From assembly GCA_964447205.1 (NCBI GenBank), contig CAYUSB010000024.1:58446-122445 (forward strand): a DNA stretch of 64,000 nt. Reading direction: 5' to 3'. The translations under genes were made by a program, and so were the position numbers. Source of the DNA: JAEUKH01 sp964447205 (GTDB lineage: Bacteria > Myxococcota_A > Polyangia > Polyangiales > Ga0077539). Of the stretch, positions 1-6,745 are shown piece after piece. Position 1 is the stretch's first letter, and the number at the start of each line of letters is the position of its first letter. Under the pieces are notes generated by a model that did not search any database, was not told where the DNA came from, and worked only from the letters and a program-made list of their open reading frames with translations.

Positions 1-2
1 GC

Positions 3-758
3 AACGCGGGGAGCCCGGGGTCGTGTACCGTGGGCTTCGACAGCTCCGGGGGTTCGGCCCCCAACGCGGGGGCCTCGGGCGGGCCCGTCACGGGTCGCAA
101 CGGCACCAACGGCACCAACGCCAGCGCGGCCCCGGGCACGGGGGCCATCCGCAGCGACACGGGGGTCTTCGAGAGCGTCGACGGCGCCGCGGGCCGGGCG
201 GGTACGGCCGGCGGAGGCGGCGGAGGCGGCGGGTCGGGCGGCGGGTCGAGCCAGTCGTGCGGCTTCCTCGGGCGCGAGTGCTGCGCCCGCACGGCCGGCG
301 GAGGCGGCGGCGGCGGCGGCGGCGGCTGCGGCGGCGGGGCCGGCGGAGGCGGCACGGGCGGCGGCGGCAGCTTCGGGGTGGTCTCGGTGTCGTCCAACGT
401 GCGGCTGGAGGGGTGCCAGATCACCACGGCCCGCGGGGGCAACGGGGGCCGCGGAGGCAACGGCGGCGCGGCCGGGAGCCCCGGGTCGGGCGGATCGGGC
501 GGAGCCCCCGAGGGCAACGCAGGCCGCGGAGGCAGCGGGGCCACCGGTGGAGCGGGCGGCGTCGGCGGAGCAGGGTCGGGCGCCCCGGGCGGGCCGTCGG
601 TGTGTGTGTTCTACCTCGGGAGCGCCCCGAGCATCGAGCGCATGCAGTGCGCGACGGGCGGCGGCGGCACGGGCGGCGCAGGCGGCACGGCCACGGGCCT
701 CGGCACCGCCCCCAGCGGAGCCAACGGCCTCAACGAGAACATCCGGGCGGGCGGTTGA
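3..758 (+). CDS. Gly-rich beta-helix-like surface protein, 5' partial
   Basis: The frame is open to the left edge of the window, so the N-terminus lies outside it. About 250 residues are visible. They are dominated by GG(S/T/A)GG repeats, including a run of pure glycine near positions 300-345. Short non-glycine islands interrupt the repeats, for example VVSVSSNVRLEGCQI, of the type that forms rungs of a right-handed parallel beta-helix. A few Cys (FLGRECC, VCVFYLG, MQCATGG) could form disulfides. Similar Gly-rich, helix-interrupted proteins are common on myxobacterial surfaces. An internal GTG at 30 could be taken for a start, but the repeat pattern continues upstream of it. The function is unknown. 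Confidence 0.7.
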   Translation, partial: NAGSPGSCTVGFDSSGGSAPNAGASGGPVTGRNGTNGTNASAAPGTGAIRSDTGVFESVDGAAGRAGTAGGGGGGGGSGGGSSQSCGFLGRECCARTAGGGGGGGGGGCGGGAGGGGTGGGGSFGVVSVSSNVRLEGCQITTARGGNGGRGGNGGAAGSPGSGGSGGAPEGNAGRGGSGATGGAGGVGGAGSGAPGGPSVCVFYLGSAPSIERMQCATGGGGTGGAGGTATGLGTAPSGANGLNENIRAGG

Positions 759-1095
759 ACCACGTCCCGCTTGGGACAACGCTGCATCCAACACGAGGCA
801 GTCCGGCCCAAACGGCCCCTGGGCAGTTTCGTGCCTCGCTGCGCCAAGATACGAACTCCGACTTCGTACCTCGATGGTTTACAACGACTTTGTCGTCCCC
901 CATGCTTTGAGCCTCGGAATTCGTCGTATCCCCCCACGCGCACATTGACGGGCGCCGCGCGCTCGGGCACACACCGTGCGCCCTGAAGGTGGGATGGGGA
1001 AACCCTCGACGGTCAGGGCGTGACGGTCACTTCCGCGCGGCCCCTTGCGACATCGGTGCAACCCCGGGACGCGCGTTGGCGAGGAGCACACGAAG
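759..1095. other. Intergenic region, comparatively AT-rich, with small dyads
   Basis: I see no convincing gene in these 337 bases. The part from about 845 to 935 is noticeably richer in A and T than its surroundings. It contains two small hairpin-forming dyads, TACGAA..TTCGTA near 849-868 and ACGAC-TTT-GTCGT near 878-892. It probably holds the 3' end of the Gly-rich gene's transcript and the promoter of the downstream lipoprotein gene, but no sigma-70 box pair stands out. Confidence 0.4.
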
Positions 1096-1824
1096 ATGTT
1101 GGAAAATCGCGTAGGTCTGTTGTCCGGGTTGGCTCTTGGGATCGCGGTCACGGCGTCTGCGGGGTGCTCGTCCCGCACCGCAAACACCCCGGCCCCTGTG
1201 GTGGCCCCGCCCCCCGAGCCCGCCCCGGAGCCCGCTCCGCCTCCGGCTCCTGAGCCCGTGGCCGAGCCCACCCCCGAGCCCACCCCGCCCCCTGCCCCGG
1301 CTCCCTACGTCCCGACGGACGAGGACGCCGCGGCCTGGCGGGCGGCCCGCAGGCGCCTCGATGTCAACGGCCGGGCCAACTTCGGCGGCGGTCGCCTCCG
1401 CACGGGCTTCACCCCCGATCCGTGGACCTTCAACCTCACCGCCGGCGGGGGCCGCAGCCCCATCAACGTGGCCGACCTCAACATGCGCGACGAGGTCACG
1501 GGACAGCCCTGCACCCGCGCCAACGTGACCCGTCGGCCCGACTTCCACTTCAACTTCACCGCCGGGACGACCTTCCCCCTGCTGCGGTTCTACGTGGTGA
1601 CGGGCAACGGCTCGGACGCGACCCTCCTGGTCAACGAGCCCAACGGCCGCTGGCGCTGCAACGATGACCACGGTCGGAGCGAGTGGAGCAACCCCCTCAT
1701 GCCGGCCATCGACTTCCACAATCCCCAGGCCGGTCGGTACGACGTCTGGGTGGGCACCTTCGACGCCTCGTCGAACAACCCCGCCGTCTTCCACGTCACC
1801 GAGGTCGAGTCCAACCACCCCTGA
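1096..1824 (+). CDS. Lipoprotein with Pro/Glu linker and PPC-like domain
   Basis: The ATG at 1096 follows a GAGGAG ribosome site by nine bases and starts a 242-residue protein. Residues 1-21 form a lipoprotein signal ending in ASAG-C. Residues about 28-70 are a Pro/Glu/Ala spacer that would span the periplasm or peptidoglycan. The C-terminal part (about 90-235) has the layout of a pre-peptidase C-terminal (PPC)-like beta domain: a FNLTAG strand, a DATLLVNEP..WRCNDD segment and a final AGRYDVWVGTF strand. Such domains are often stand-alone on myxobacterial lipoproteins. The gene converges on the PARP gene, separated from it by an inverted-repeat element. No enzymatic domain is visible. Confidence 0.75.
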   Translation: MLENRVGLLSGLALGIAVTASAGCSSRTANTPAPVVAPPPEPAPEPAPPPAPEPVAEPTPEPTPPPAPAPYVPTDEDAAAWRAARRRLDVNGRANFGGGRLRTGFTPDPWTFNLTAGGGRSPINVADLNMRDEVTGQPCTRANVTRRPDFHFNFTAGTTFPLLRFYVVTGNGSDATLLVNEPNGRWRCNDDHGRSEWSNPLMPAIDFHNPQAGRYDVWVGTFDASSNNPAVFHVTEVESNHP

Positions 1825-1883
1825 GCGGGCATTGAGGCGCCGGGCGGGCGGGATGCTACACCCACCCGCCCTGCGTCGGCCGC

Positions 1884-2046
1884 CTAGAGCGCCGACCGGA
1901 AAGTCTCCCTTCGCCGCGCTTCCGATCCGCGTCGCCTCGCTGCGTTGCGGTGTCTCGACGGGCATTGAGCCCGTCTTCGCCCCCGCGCCTGGCGACGCTT
2001 GCGTCTCGTTGCGCAGCTCGGTCCGACTTTCCGGTCGGCGCTCTAG
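1884..2046. repeat. 163-bp inverted-repeat element at a convergent gene junction (REP/MITE-like)
   Basis: The ends are perfect 22-bp inverted repeats (1884-1905 and 2025-2046, outer bases CTAGAGCGCCGACCGG). The centre holds a hairpin GACGGG-N7-CCCGTC near 1958-1976. The right arm contains the stop codon of the PARP gene. The core is clearly related to the element at 23562-23729: both contain GAGACGCAAGCG, a central CGGGCT-N2-ATGCCCG hairpin and CGCGGATC when aligned in the same orientation. It carries no coding capacity. It could act as a bidirectional terminator, a REP-like structure or a non-autonomous mobile element. Confidence 0.7.
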
Positions 2047-3647
2047 CGGTGCACCCGCAGGCAGTAGCGGAGCCGCACCTGGCTCTCCTTGTAGAGCAGG
2101 TACTCGCTCTGGGAGAAGTTGCTGTTCTTGTAGGCGGGCTGCGGGATGAGCTTGCCCACGGGCACGACCACCTTCTTGCCGTCAAACTCCCGCACGATGT
2201 CCTCCTTGGGGTCGGGCTCGGTGCGACCCCGGGCCACGATGGAGTCGAAGCCCGCGGGGGCCTTGACGAGCGACGAGTCGTCCCGGGTGATCGAGTGCTC
2301 CTTGCCGAGGGCAGCCTCCGCGAGGAACATCACCCCCGTCTGGCCCGCCCAGCCCACGTAGTAGATCGACTTGCCGTTCTCGCTGGCGAGGTAGATCCCC
2401 TTGCCCACCCGGCCCCCGGAGTGCGGCATGATGCGCAGACCCGTCTTGCAGATGGCGGCCACCACGGCCACGTTGGTGCCGTGCCACAAGAGCTTGCGGT
2501 GCTCGATGTCGTCGTGCGCCGCAAACCGGTCCTTTTCGCCGTGACGGTTCATCCGAAACACGTCGACGACCTTGGGGGTGTAGTTCTGGGCTCCGGTGTT
2601 CTTGAGGAACATCGAGATATACGCATACTCTTCCGACGACGGGTCGACGTAGTCGAGGTCGGCGGAGAGATGCTTGTAGTTCTCGTCGGCGGGGTTGGGG
2701 GCAAACTCCTCGTCGGTATCGGCCTCCTCCTTCTGCATCGAGACAGCGATCTCGATGTCGTTGAGGACGTTGAGCATCTCCACCTTCTTGTGGAGAAGCT
2801 CCATCGTGCTGATGGGCGGCGGCACCTTCCGCCCAAACGAGTGCGGAATCACCGTGTAGAACTGCGACGAGATCTGATTGATGACGTTGGCGCCCTTGCC
2901 GGTCTTCAGGGCGTCGTCAAGATCTTCAAGAACCTTGTACCCCTTCTGAACCTGGGACTTGCTGATCTGCCCGAGGGGCATCTTCTTCACGTCGATGTCA
3001 AACGACGCCATGGCGCCCTTGAACATATCGTGATCGAAGATCAGATTCATGAAGGACTCGACCCGCGGGTGCAATTTCGTCGGGGCGACCTTCTTCTGCA
3101 CCTTCTTCTGCACCACCGCGGCGCTCTTGTCGATGGCCTTGAGCTTCTCCTCGACCTCGGAGGCCTTCTGCGAGGCCTCCGCGCTGCGATCGATCTCGAT
3201 CAGGGTGTACTTGCCGGCCTTGGCGACGAAGTTCTTCCGGGCGGCCCAGGCGTTGCTGGTCTTGTCCTTGTACTTCGCCTCAAAGGCCCGGATGGCCCCG
3301 TCAGGCGTTGCAAACCCCGAGGACAACGACGACTGCCCCGTCTCGCCCACCCGGCCCCAACGAAACCACGCGTAGTACTTGCCCCCCTGGTTGACCACCT
3401 GGAGCACATAAAACTTGTTGTTGTTGGCGCCGATGTTGGTCTGATTCAACATGGCGTCATAGTCTTCGTGGACCTTTCCGCCGTTTTTGACCGGGCAGAA
3501 ATCGTCCACCGGGATGACCAGGACCGGCGCCGCCGCGGGCTTCGCTGGAGTCGTCGTCGTCTCGTCTGCCGGGGGGGTCGCCGCCACAGGCGCTGCCGTC
3601 GGGGTCTTGGGGGTGCTGCCGGTCGCCGTAGCCTTGGCCTTCGCCAT
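2043..3647 (-). CDS. Bacterial poly(ADP-ribose) polymerase, WGR + regulatory + catalytic domains
   Basis: This 534-residue protein has the core architecture of eukaryotic PARP1/2/3. An Ala/Lys/Thr/Pro-rich basic tail (1-42) precedes a WGR domain (about 45-135, containing YAWFRWGRVGETG). Next come a helical PARP regulatory domain (about 180-300, LHPRVESFMNLIF...) and an ADP-ribosyltransferase domain. The H-Y-E triad is visible: His389 in LLWHGT, Tyr430 in KSIYY and Glu515 in QSEYLLY. The glutamate suggests true polymer formation instead of mono-ADP-ribosylation. NAD+ would be the substrate and WGR would sense DNA breaks. The start at 3647 is chosen for the GGAGGAG site just upstream. The upstream region shares a promoter signature with the RecT-like gene at 53766-54284. 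Confidence 0.93.
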   Translation of the reverse strand: MAKAKATATGSTPKTPTAAPVAATPPADETTTTPAKPAAAPVLVIPVDDFCPVKNGGKVHEDYDAMLNQTNIGANNNKFYVLQVVNQGGKYYAWFRWGRVGETGQSSLSSGFATPDGAIRAFEAKYKDKTSNAWAARKNFVAKAGKYTLIEIDRSAEASQKASEVEEKLKAIDKSAAVVQKKVQKKVAPTKLHPRVESFMNLIFDHDMFKGAMASFDIDVKKMPLGQISKSQVQKGYKVLEDLDDALKTGKGANVINQISSQFYTVIPHSFGRKVPPPISTMELLHKKVEMLNVLNDIEIAVSMQKEEADTDEEFAPNPADENYKHLSADLDYVDPSSEEYAYISMFLKNTGAQNYTPKVVDVFRMNRHGEKDRFAAHDDIEHRKLLWHGTNVAVVAAICKTGLRIMPHSGGRVGKGIYLASENGKSIYYVGWAGQTGVMFLAEAALGKEHSITRDDSSLVKAPAGFDSIVARGRTEPDPKEDIVREFDGKKVVVPVGKLIPQPAYKNSNFSQSEYLLYKESQVRLRYCLRVHR

Positions 3648-3713
3648 CGCGATGTCTCCTCCGCGGTGGAGGTCAGGGTGACCCTCCATGGACCACCACC
3701 TCCCCGCGCAACG

Positions 3714-3786
3714 GGGACCGAAGCCTACACCCTCCCTACGGCCCCCATGCAACCCGCTTTGTAGCTTTCTTGACAGAAAATGTCAC
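3714..3786 (-). promoter_or_regulatory. Two-part promoter signature upstream of PARP gene
   Basis: Two elements are nearly identical to sequences upstream of the RecT-like gene. The first is a dyad TGACA-GAAAA-TGTCA-C (3771-3786) that matches 54413-54428 at 14 of 16 bases. The second is a 20-mer (3714-3733) beginning GGGACCG and ending CCTACACCCT that matches 54349-54368 at 17 of 20. The 20-mer lies about 66 bases from the PARP ATG and about 64 bases from the other ATG. Read on the minus strand, TTGCAT and TGTAGG in this region are 17 bases apart and could be the -35 and -10 boxes. The dyad also lies 43 bases before the divergent MFS gene. Confidence 0.55.
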
Positions 3787-3828
3787 CCCGGCCCGCCCCT
3801 CCCCCACGTACGATCGCGGCCCCCGACG

Positions 3829-5103
3829 ATGACCCCGACCCGCTCCCATCCGCTCACGGCCCGTCAAGGCTGGCTCCTGACCCTCGCAGCCACCTTCACG
3901 ATGACCATCAGCTACATCGACCGGCAAAACGTGGCCGTCCTGGCTCCGACCATCACGGCCGCCCTGGGCATCTCCGAGACGGGGTACGGCCTCCTGGCCT
4001 CGGCCTTCTCCCTGGCCTACCTGATCGGGGCCCCCCTCTCGGGCCGGATGATCGACCGCGTGGGCGCCCGTCGAGGCCTCCTCGGAGCCGTGCTCGTGTG
4101 GACGGCCATCAGCGCATTGCACAGCGTGGTCCCGGGCTTCGGGATGCTCCTGGCCCTGCGGGTGGCCCTCGGGTTCGCGGAGTCTCCGTCGTTTCCAGGG
4201 GCCTCCCAGACCGTACATCGGGCCCTGCCCCGCGAAGACCGCCCGCGTGGGATCGGGGTCCTCTTCACGGGCAGCTCCATCGGGGCGATGCTGGCCCCGC
4301 CCCTGGCGGTCACCCTGGCCGCGCACTTCGGCTGGCGGGGAGCCCTCCTGGTGTCATCCCTGGCGGGTCTGGTGTGGGTCCCGGTGTGGCTCTGGGTGGC
4401 CTGGAGAGAGCCCTCCCGAGCCGTCCTCGACGCCCCGCCCGACGACGCCCTCCCGGTCTCCTCCAGCGCTCCCGGCGAGGCCCTGCGCGCGCCCCCTGTG
4501 TGGCGTAACCCCGCCCTGCAACGAGCCCTCGTGCTCATCGTGGCCGCCTCCCCCTTCATCGGCTTCTTCCTCACCTGGAACGCCAAGTACCTCGTGCGCA
4601 CCCACGGCATCACGCAGCTCATGGTGGGCCGCTACGCCTGGATCCCGCCCCTCTTCTTCGACCTCGGGGCCATCGCCTTCGGCGACCTCGCGGCCCGCCT
4701 CGCCCGCCGCCCGGGGCCCGAGCACGGGGTGATTCCCCCGGGGCTCCTCGCCCTCGCCGCGACCCTCGCCGTCGGGGCCACCCTCGCCGTGGCCACCCTC
4801 GCCCGCGGACCCTGGAGCGCCGAGCTCCTCGCGGGTCTGGCCATGCTCGGAGGCGGCGGGACCTACGCCATGCTCACCAGCGACATGCTCGCCCGCATCC
4901 CGGCCCGCCAGGTCTCGGCCGCGGGGGGCCTGTGCGCCTCGGCCCAGTCCCTCGCCTTCGTCATCGCCAACCCCCTCATCGGACGCGGGGTCGAGCGCTT
5001 CCACGGGTACCGCGAGATCCTCATGGCCGTGGCCCTGTGCGTCGTGCCTGGGGCCCTCACGTGGCGCCTGTGGCCGAGGGTTCCGCCTCCGCGCACGGCC
5101 TGA
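3829..5103 (+). CDS. MFS transporter, anion:cation symporter-like
   Basis: The protein has 424 residues with about 12 hydrophobic segments and the fold of the major facilitator superfamily. The N-terminal helix carries SYIDRQNVAVLAPTI, typical of the ACS (hexuronate/phthalate/tartrate) branch. The loop 2-3 signature is visible as GRMIDRVGARRG, and FAESPSFPGA is found in helix 4. It would be an inner-membrane secondary carrier for an organic anion; the substrate cannot be told from sequence. The ATG at 3829 is preferred because upstream in-frame codons read as intergenic DNA. It is divergent from the PARP gene and shares that intergenic region. Confidence 0.85.
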   Translation: MTPTRSHPLTARQGWLLTLAATFTMTISYIDRQNVAVLAPTITAALGISETGYGLLASAFSLAYLIGAPLSGRMIDRVGARRGLLGAVLVWTAISALHSVVPGFGMLLALRVALGFAESPSFPGASQTVHRALPREDRPRGIGVLFTGSSIGAMLAPPLAVTLAAHFGWRGALLVSSLAGLVWVPVWLWVAWREPSRAVLDAPPDDALPVSSSAPGEALRAPPVWRNPALQRALVLIVAASPFIGFFLTWNAKYLVRTHGITQLMVGRYAWIPPLFFDLGAIAFGDLAARLARRPGPEHGVIPPGLLALAATLAVGATLAVATLARGPWSAELLAGLAMLGGGGTYAMLTSDMLARIPARQVSAAGGLCASAQSLAFVIANPLIGRGVERFHGYREILMAVALCVVPGALTWRLWPRVPPPRTA

Positions 5104-5171
5104 GACCGCGGGGGCTGCTATGGCTGGCACGCTCCTCGCTGCGCGGGCGTCCATCGCCCTTGAGGTACCCC

Positions 5172-5939
5172 ATGAAAACAGCCTTCCCCCATCGCTCCGC
5201 CCTCCTGGCCCTGTTGCTGTGCTTCACGGTGGGCTGCGGGGCCACGATCACCCCCCTCGACCCCGACGCCGGCGACCCCTTCCTCGACGCCGGCGTCGCG
5301 ACCGACCAGGGAAGCCCCACGGACTCTCTGCGCCCCGTCGACGTCCTGCGTCCCCAGGATGTCCCGCCCATCGAGCCCGTCGACGTGCCCATCCCGCCCT
5401 CCCACGACGCGGGTCCGGTGACCGAGTGCGACCCGGCCAACGACGGGCTTCCCTGCGGCCCGGTCGGCACCGGATGCGGCGGCGGTGGCGGCGGGTGCGC
5501 CCAGTCGTTTATGTGCAGCTGCGGCCGCAGCGGGCGGTGGACGTGCGCGGTCAGCCCCCCTCGGCCCGACTGCGACGGCGGAGTGGTCGACCCCCCCGGC
5601 GACGCGGGCCCCGGGCCCGTCTGCGCCCTCACGGGCGTCTACGAGGCCAGCATCGAGGGCAACACCCTGTACTTCACCTTCACCGCCGACAACCGCTGGA
5701 TCGGCAGCCTCGCCCCCAATGATCCCCCGGCCGTGCAGGGCACCTACACCCTGGTGGGCGACGTGCTCACCATCACCGGCGAGACGGGCATGAGCGGCGG
5801 GGGCTGCCTCGTGTCCGACCGCGGGGTGTACCGCACCGTCTTCCGCGCGGGGTGCCAGAGCCTCGACCTCGTGCGGCAGAGCGACGACTGCAACGGCCGC
5901 GGGGAGACCCTCGACGTACTGGAGTTCACCCGGCTGTAG
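5172..5939 (+). CDS. Lipoprotein with Cys-rich segment and lipocalin-like C-terminus
   Basis: The 255-residue protein begins with a signal sequence ending in the lipobox FTVG-C (Cys about 20). An Asp/Pro-rich linker (about 28-75) leads to a Cys-rich stretch with CGPVGTGCGGGGGGC and MCSCGRSGRWTC (about 85-125). The C-terminal 110 residues read as alternating beta strands (LYFTFTADNRW..QGTYTLVGDVLTIT), like small lipocalin/META-type barrels. It is probably an outer-membrane-anchored protein of unknown role. The stop codon lies in a hairpin shared with the convergent CorA-like gene. Confidence 0.7.
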   Translation: MKTAFPHRSALLALLLCFTVGCGATITPLDPDAGDPFLDAGVATDQGSPTDSLRPVDVLRPQDVPPIEPVDVPIPPSHDAGPVTECDPANDGLPCGPVGTGCGGGGGGCAQSFMCSCGRSGRWTCAVSPPRPDCDGGVVDPPGDAGPGPVCALTGVYEASIEGNTLYFTFTADNRWIGSLAPNDPPAVQGTYTLVGDVLTITGETGMSGGGCLVSDRGVYRTVFRAGCQSLDLVRQSDDCNGRGETLDVLEFTRL

Positions 5940-5951
5940 CCCTGCGGCTAC
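5936..5951. terminator. Bidirectional hairpin with both stop codons
   Basis: A perfect 6-bp stem, GTAGCC-CTGC-GGCTAC, with a tetraloop sits between two convergent genes. The TAG of the plus-strand lipoprotein gene (5937-5939) and the TAG of the minus-strand CorA-like gene (5948-5950) are both in the stem. There is no U-tract, so it may act with Rho or as an mRNA 3'-end protector. Confidence 0.5.
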
Positions 5952-6676
5952 TTGCCGCCGTCGATCCGCCCCCGGATCACAAACCCCACCCCAAACGCCA
6001 GCACCAGGACCGCCCAGAACACCCAGGGCGGTGCGCCCTCCACGCCCGTCCGGAGGTTCATCCCCAGGATGGACCCGATGGCCGTCACCGGGAAGAACAG
6101 GGCCGCCAACAGGTTGAGCTTGTGTTGGGCCTCGGCCGACCGGCGCCCCTGGACGGCCTGATCTTCGGCGTTGCGGGCCACGGTAAAATCCAGCCCGTTG
6201 CGGGCGTCGCTCACCAGGAGCTCGGCGCTGCGCTCGAGCTCGGCGGCGAGGTCGCGCAGGCTGATCACCTCGCGGTCGTCCACCGACTCCCGGGCGTCTT
6301 GCAGGGCCTTGTGCAGGTTGCGGGTGGTGCGCTTGAGGGGGGTGGCCGCGGTGAGGACGGCGAAGAAGTCCTGGGCCGACTTGCCGCTGTCGACCCGGGC
6401 GTCCCACTGCTGGAGGAGCTGCCGGAGGGTGTCCAGGTGCCGCTTGAGGACCCCGAGCCCGTCGGCCTGTCCCGCCCCGGTGGCCCGCCATTTCCCGTCG
6501 GGGTTACGCCAGAAGAGCCGGGCCGGCCGGGTTATTTCCTCGGGCTGCGGGGGCTCGTGCAGGATGAGGAGCAGGTGGCCCTCCTCGACGATGGCCCGCT
6601 GCCGCCCCGCCTGGGTCCCCACCCGCTGCCGAACCTTCTCCGGGACCGCCCACCCCTCCGGGATCACCTTTGCCAT
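5948..6676 (-). CDS. CorA-like divalent-cation channel family protein
   Basis: The 242-residue protein has a soluble N-terminal part, partly helical and rich in Arg/Glu (QDARESVDDREVISLRDLAAELERSAELL), followed by two C-terminal membrane helices. The first helix (about 188-206) ends in the Gly-Met-Asn motif (ILGMNL, 205-207), which is the hallmark of the CorA/Mrs2 pore. The second is about 218-236 and is followed by a basic tail. The cytosolic domain is shorter than that of classical CorA (about 316 residues), so it may be a compact ZntB/CorA-like variant. The likely substrate is Mg2+ or another divalent ion. The ATG at 6676 has only a weak ribosome site. Confidence 0.72.
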   Translation of the reverse strand: MAKVIPEGWAVPEKVRQRVGTQAGRQRAIVEEGHLLLILHEPPQPEEITRPARLFWRNPDGKWRATGAGQADGLGVLKRHLDTLRQLLQQWDARVDSGKSAQDFFAVLTAATPLKRTTRNLHKALQDARESVDDREVISLRDLAAELERSAELLVSDARNGLDFTVARNAEDQAVQGRRSAEAQHKLNLLAALFFPVTAIGSILGMNLRTGVEGAPPWVFWAVLVLAFGVGFVIRGRIDGGK

Positions 6677-6745
6677 CGTGGCCCCGGAGTGTACTCCCCC
6701 CCGAGGGCCCGCTGCACGCAGGACCGCCCGGGGAGGCACCCCTTC

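Noticed and set aside
301..345. Run of GGC triplets as a tandem repeat or regulatory element
   Set aside because: It encodes glycine within a Gly-rich protein; no independent role is needed.
23..910. Arg-rich open frame overlapping the Gly-rich gene
   Set aside because: Frame-shifted shadow of GGC/GGT repeats, giving poly-Arg; no coding bias of its own.
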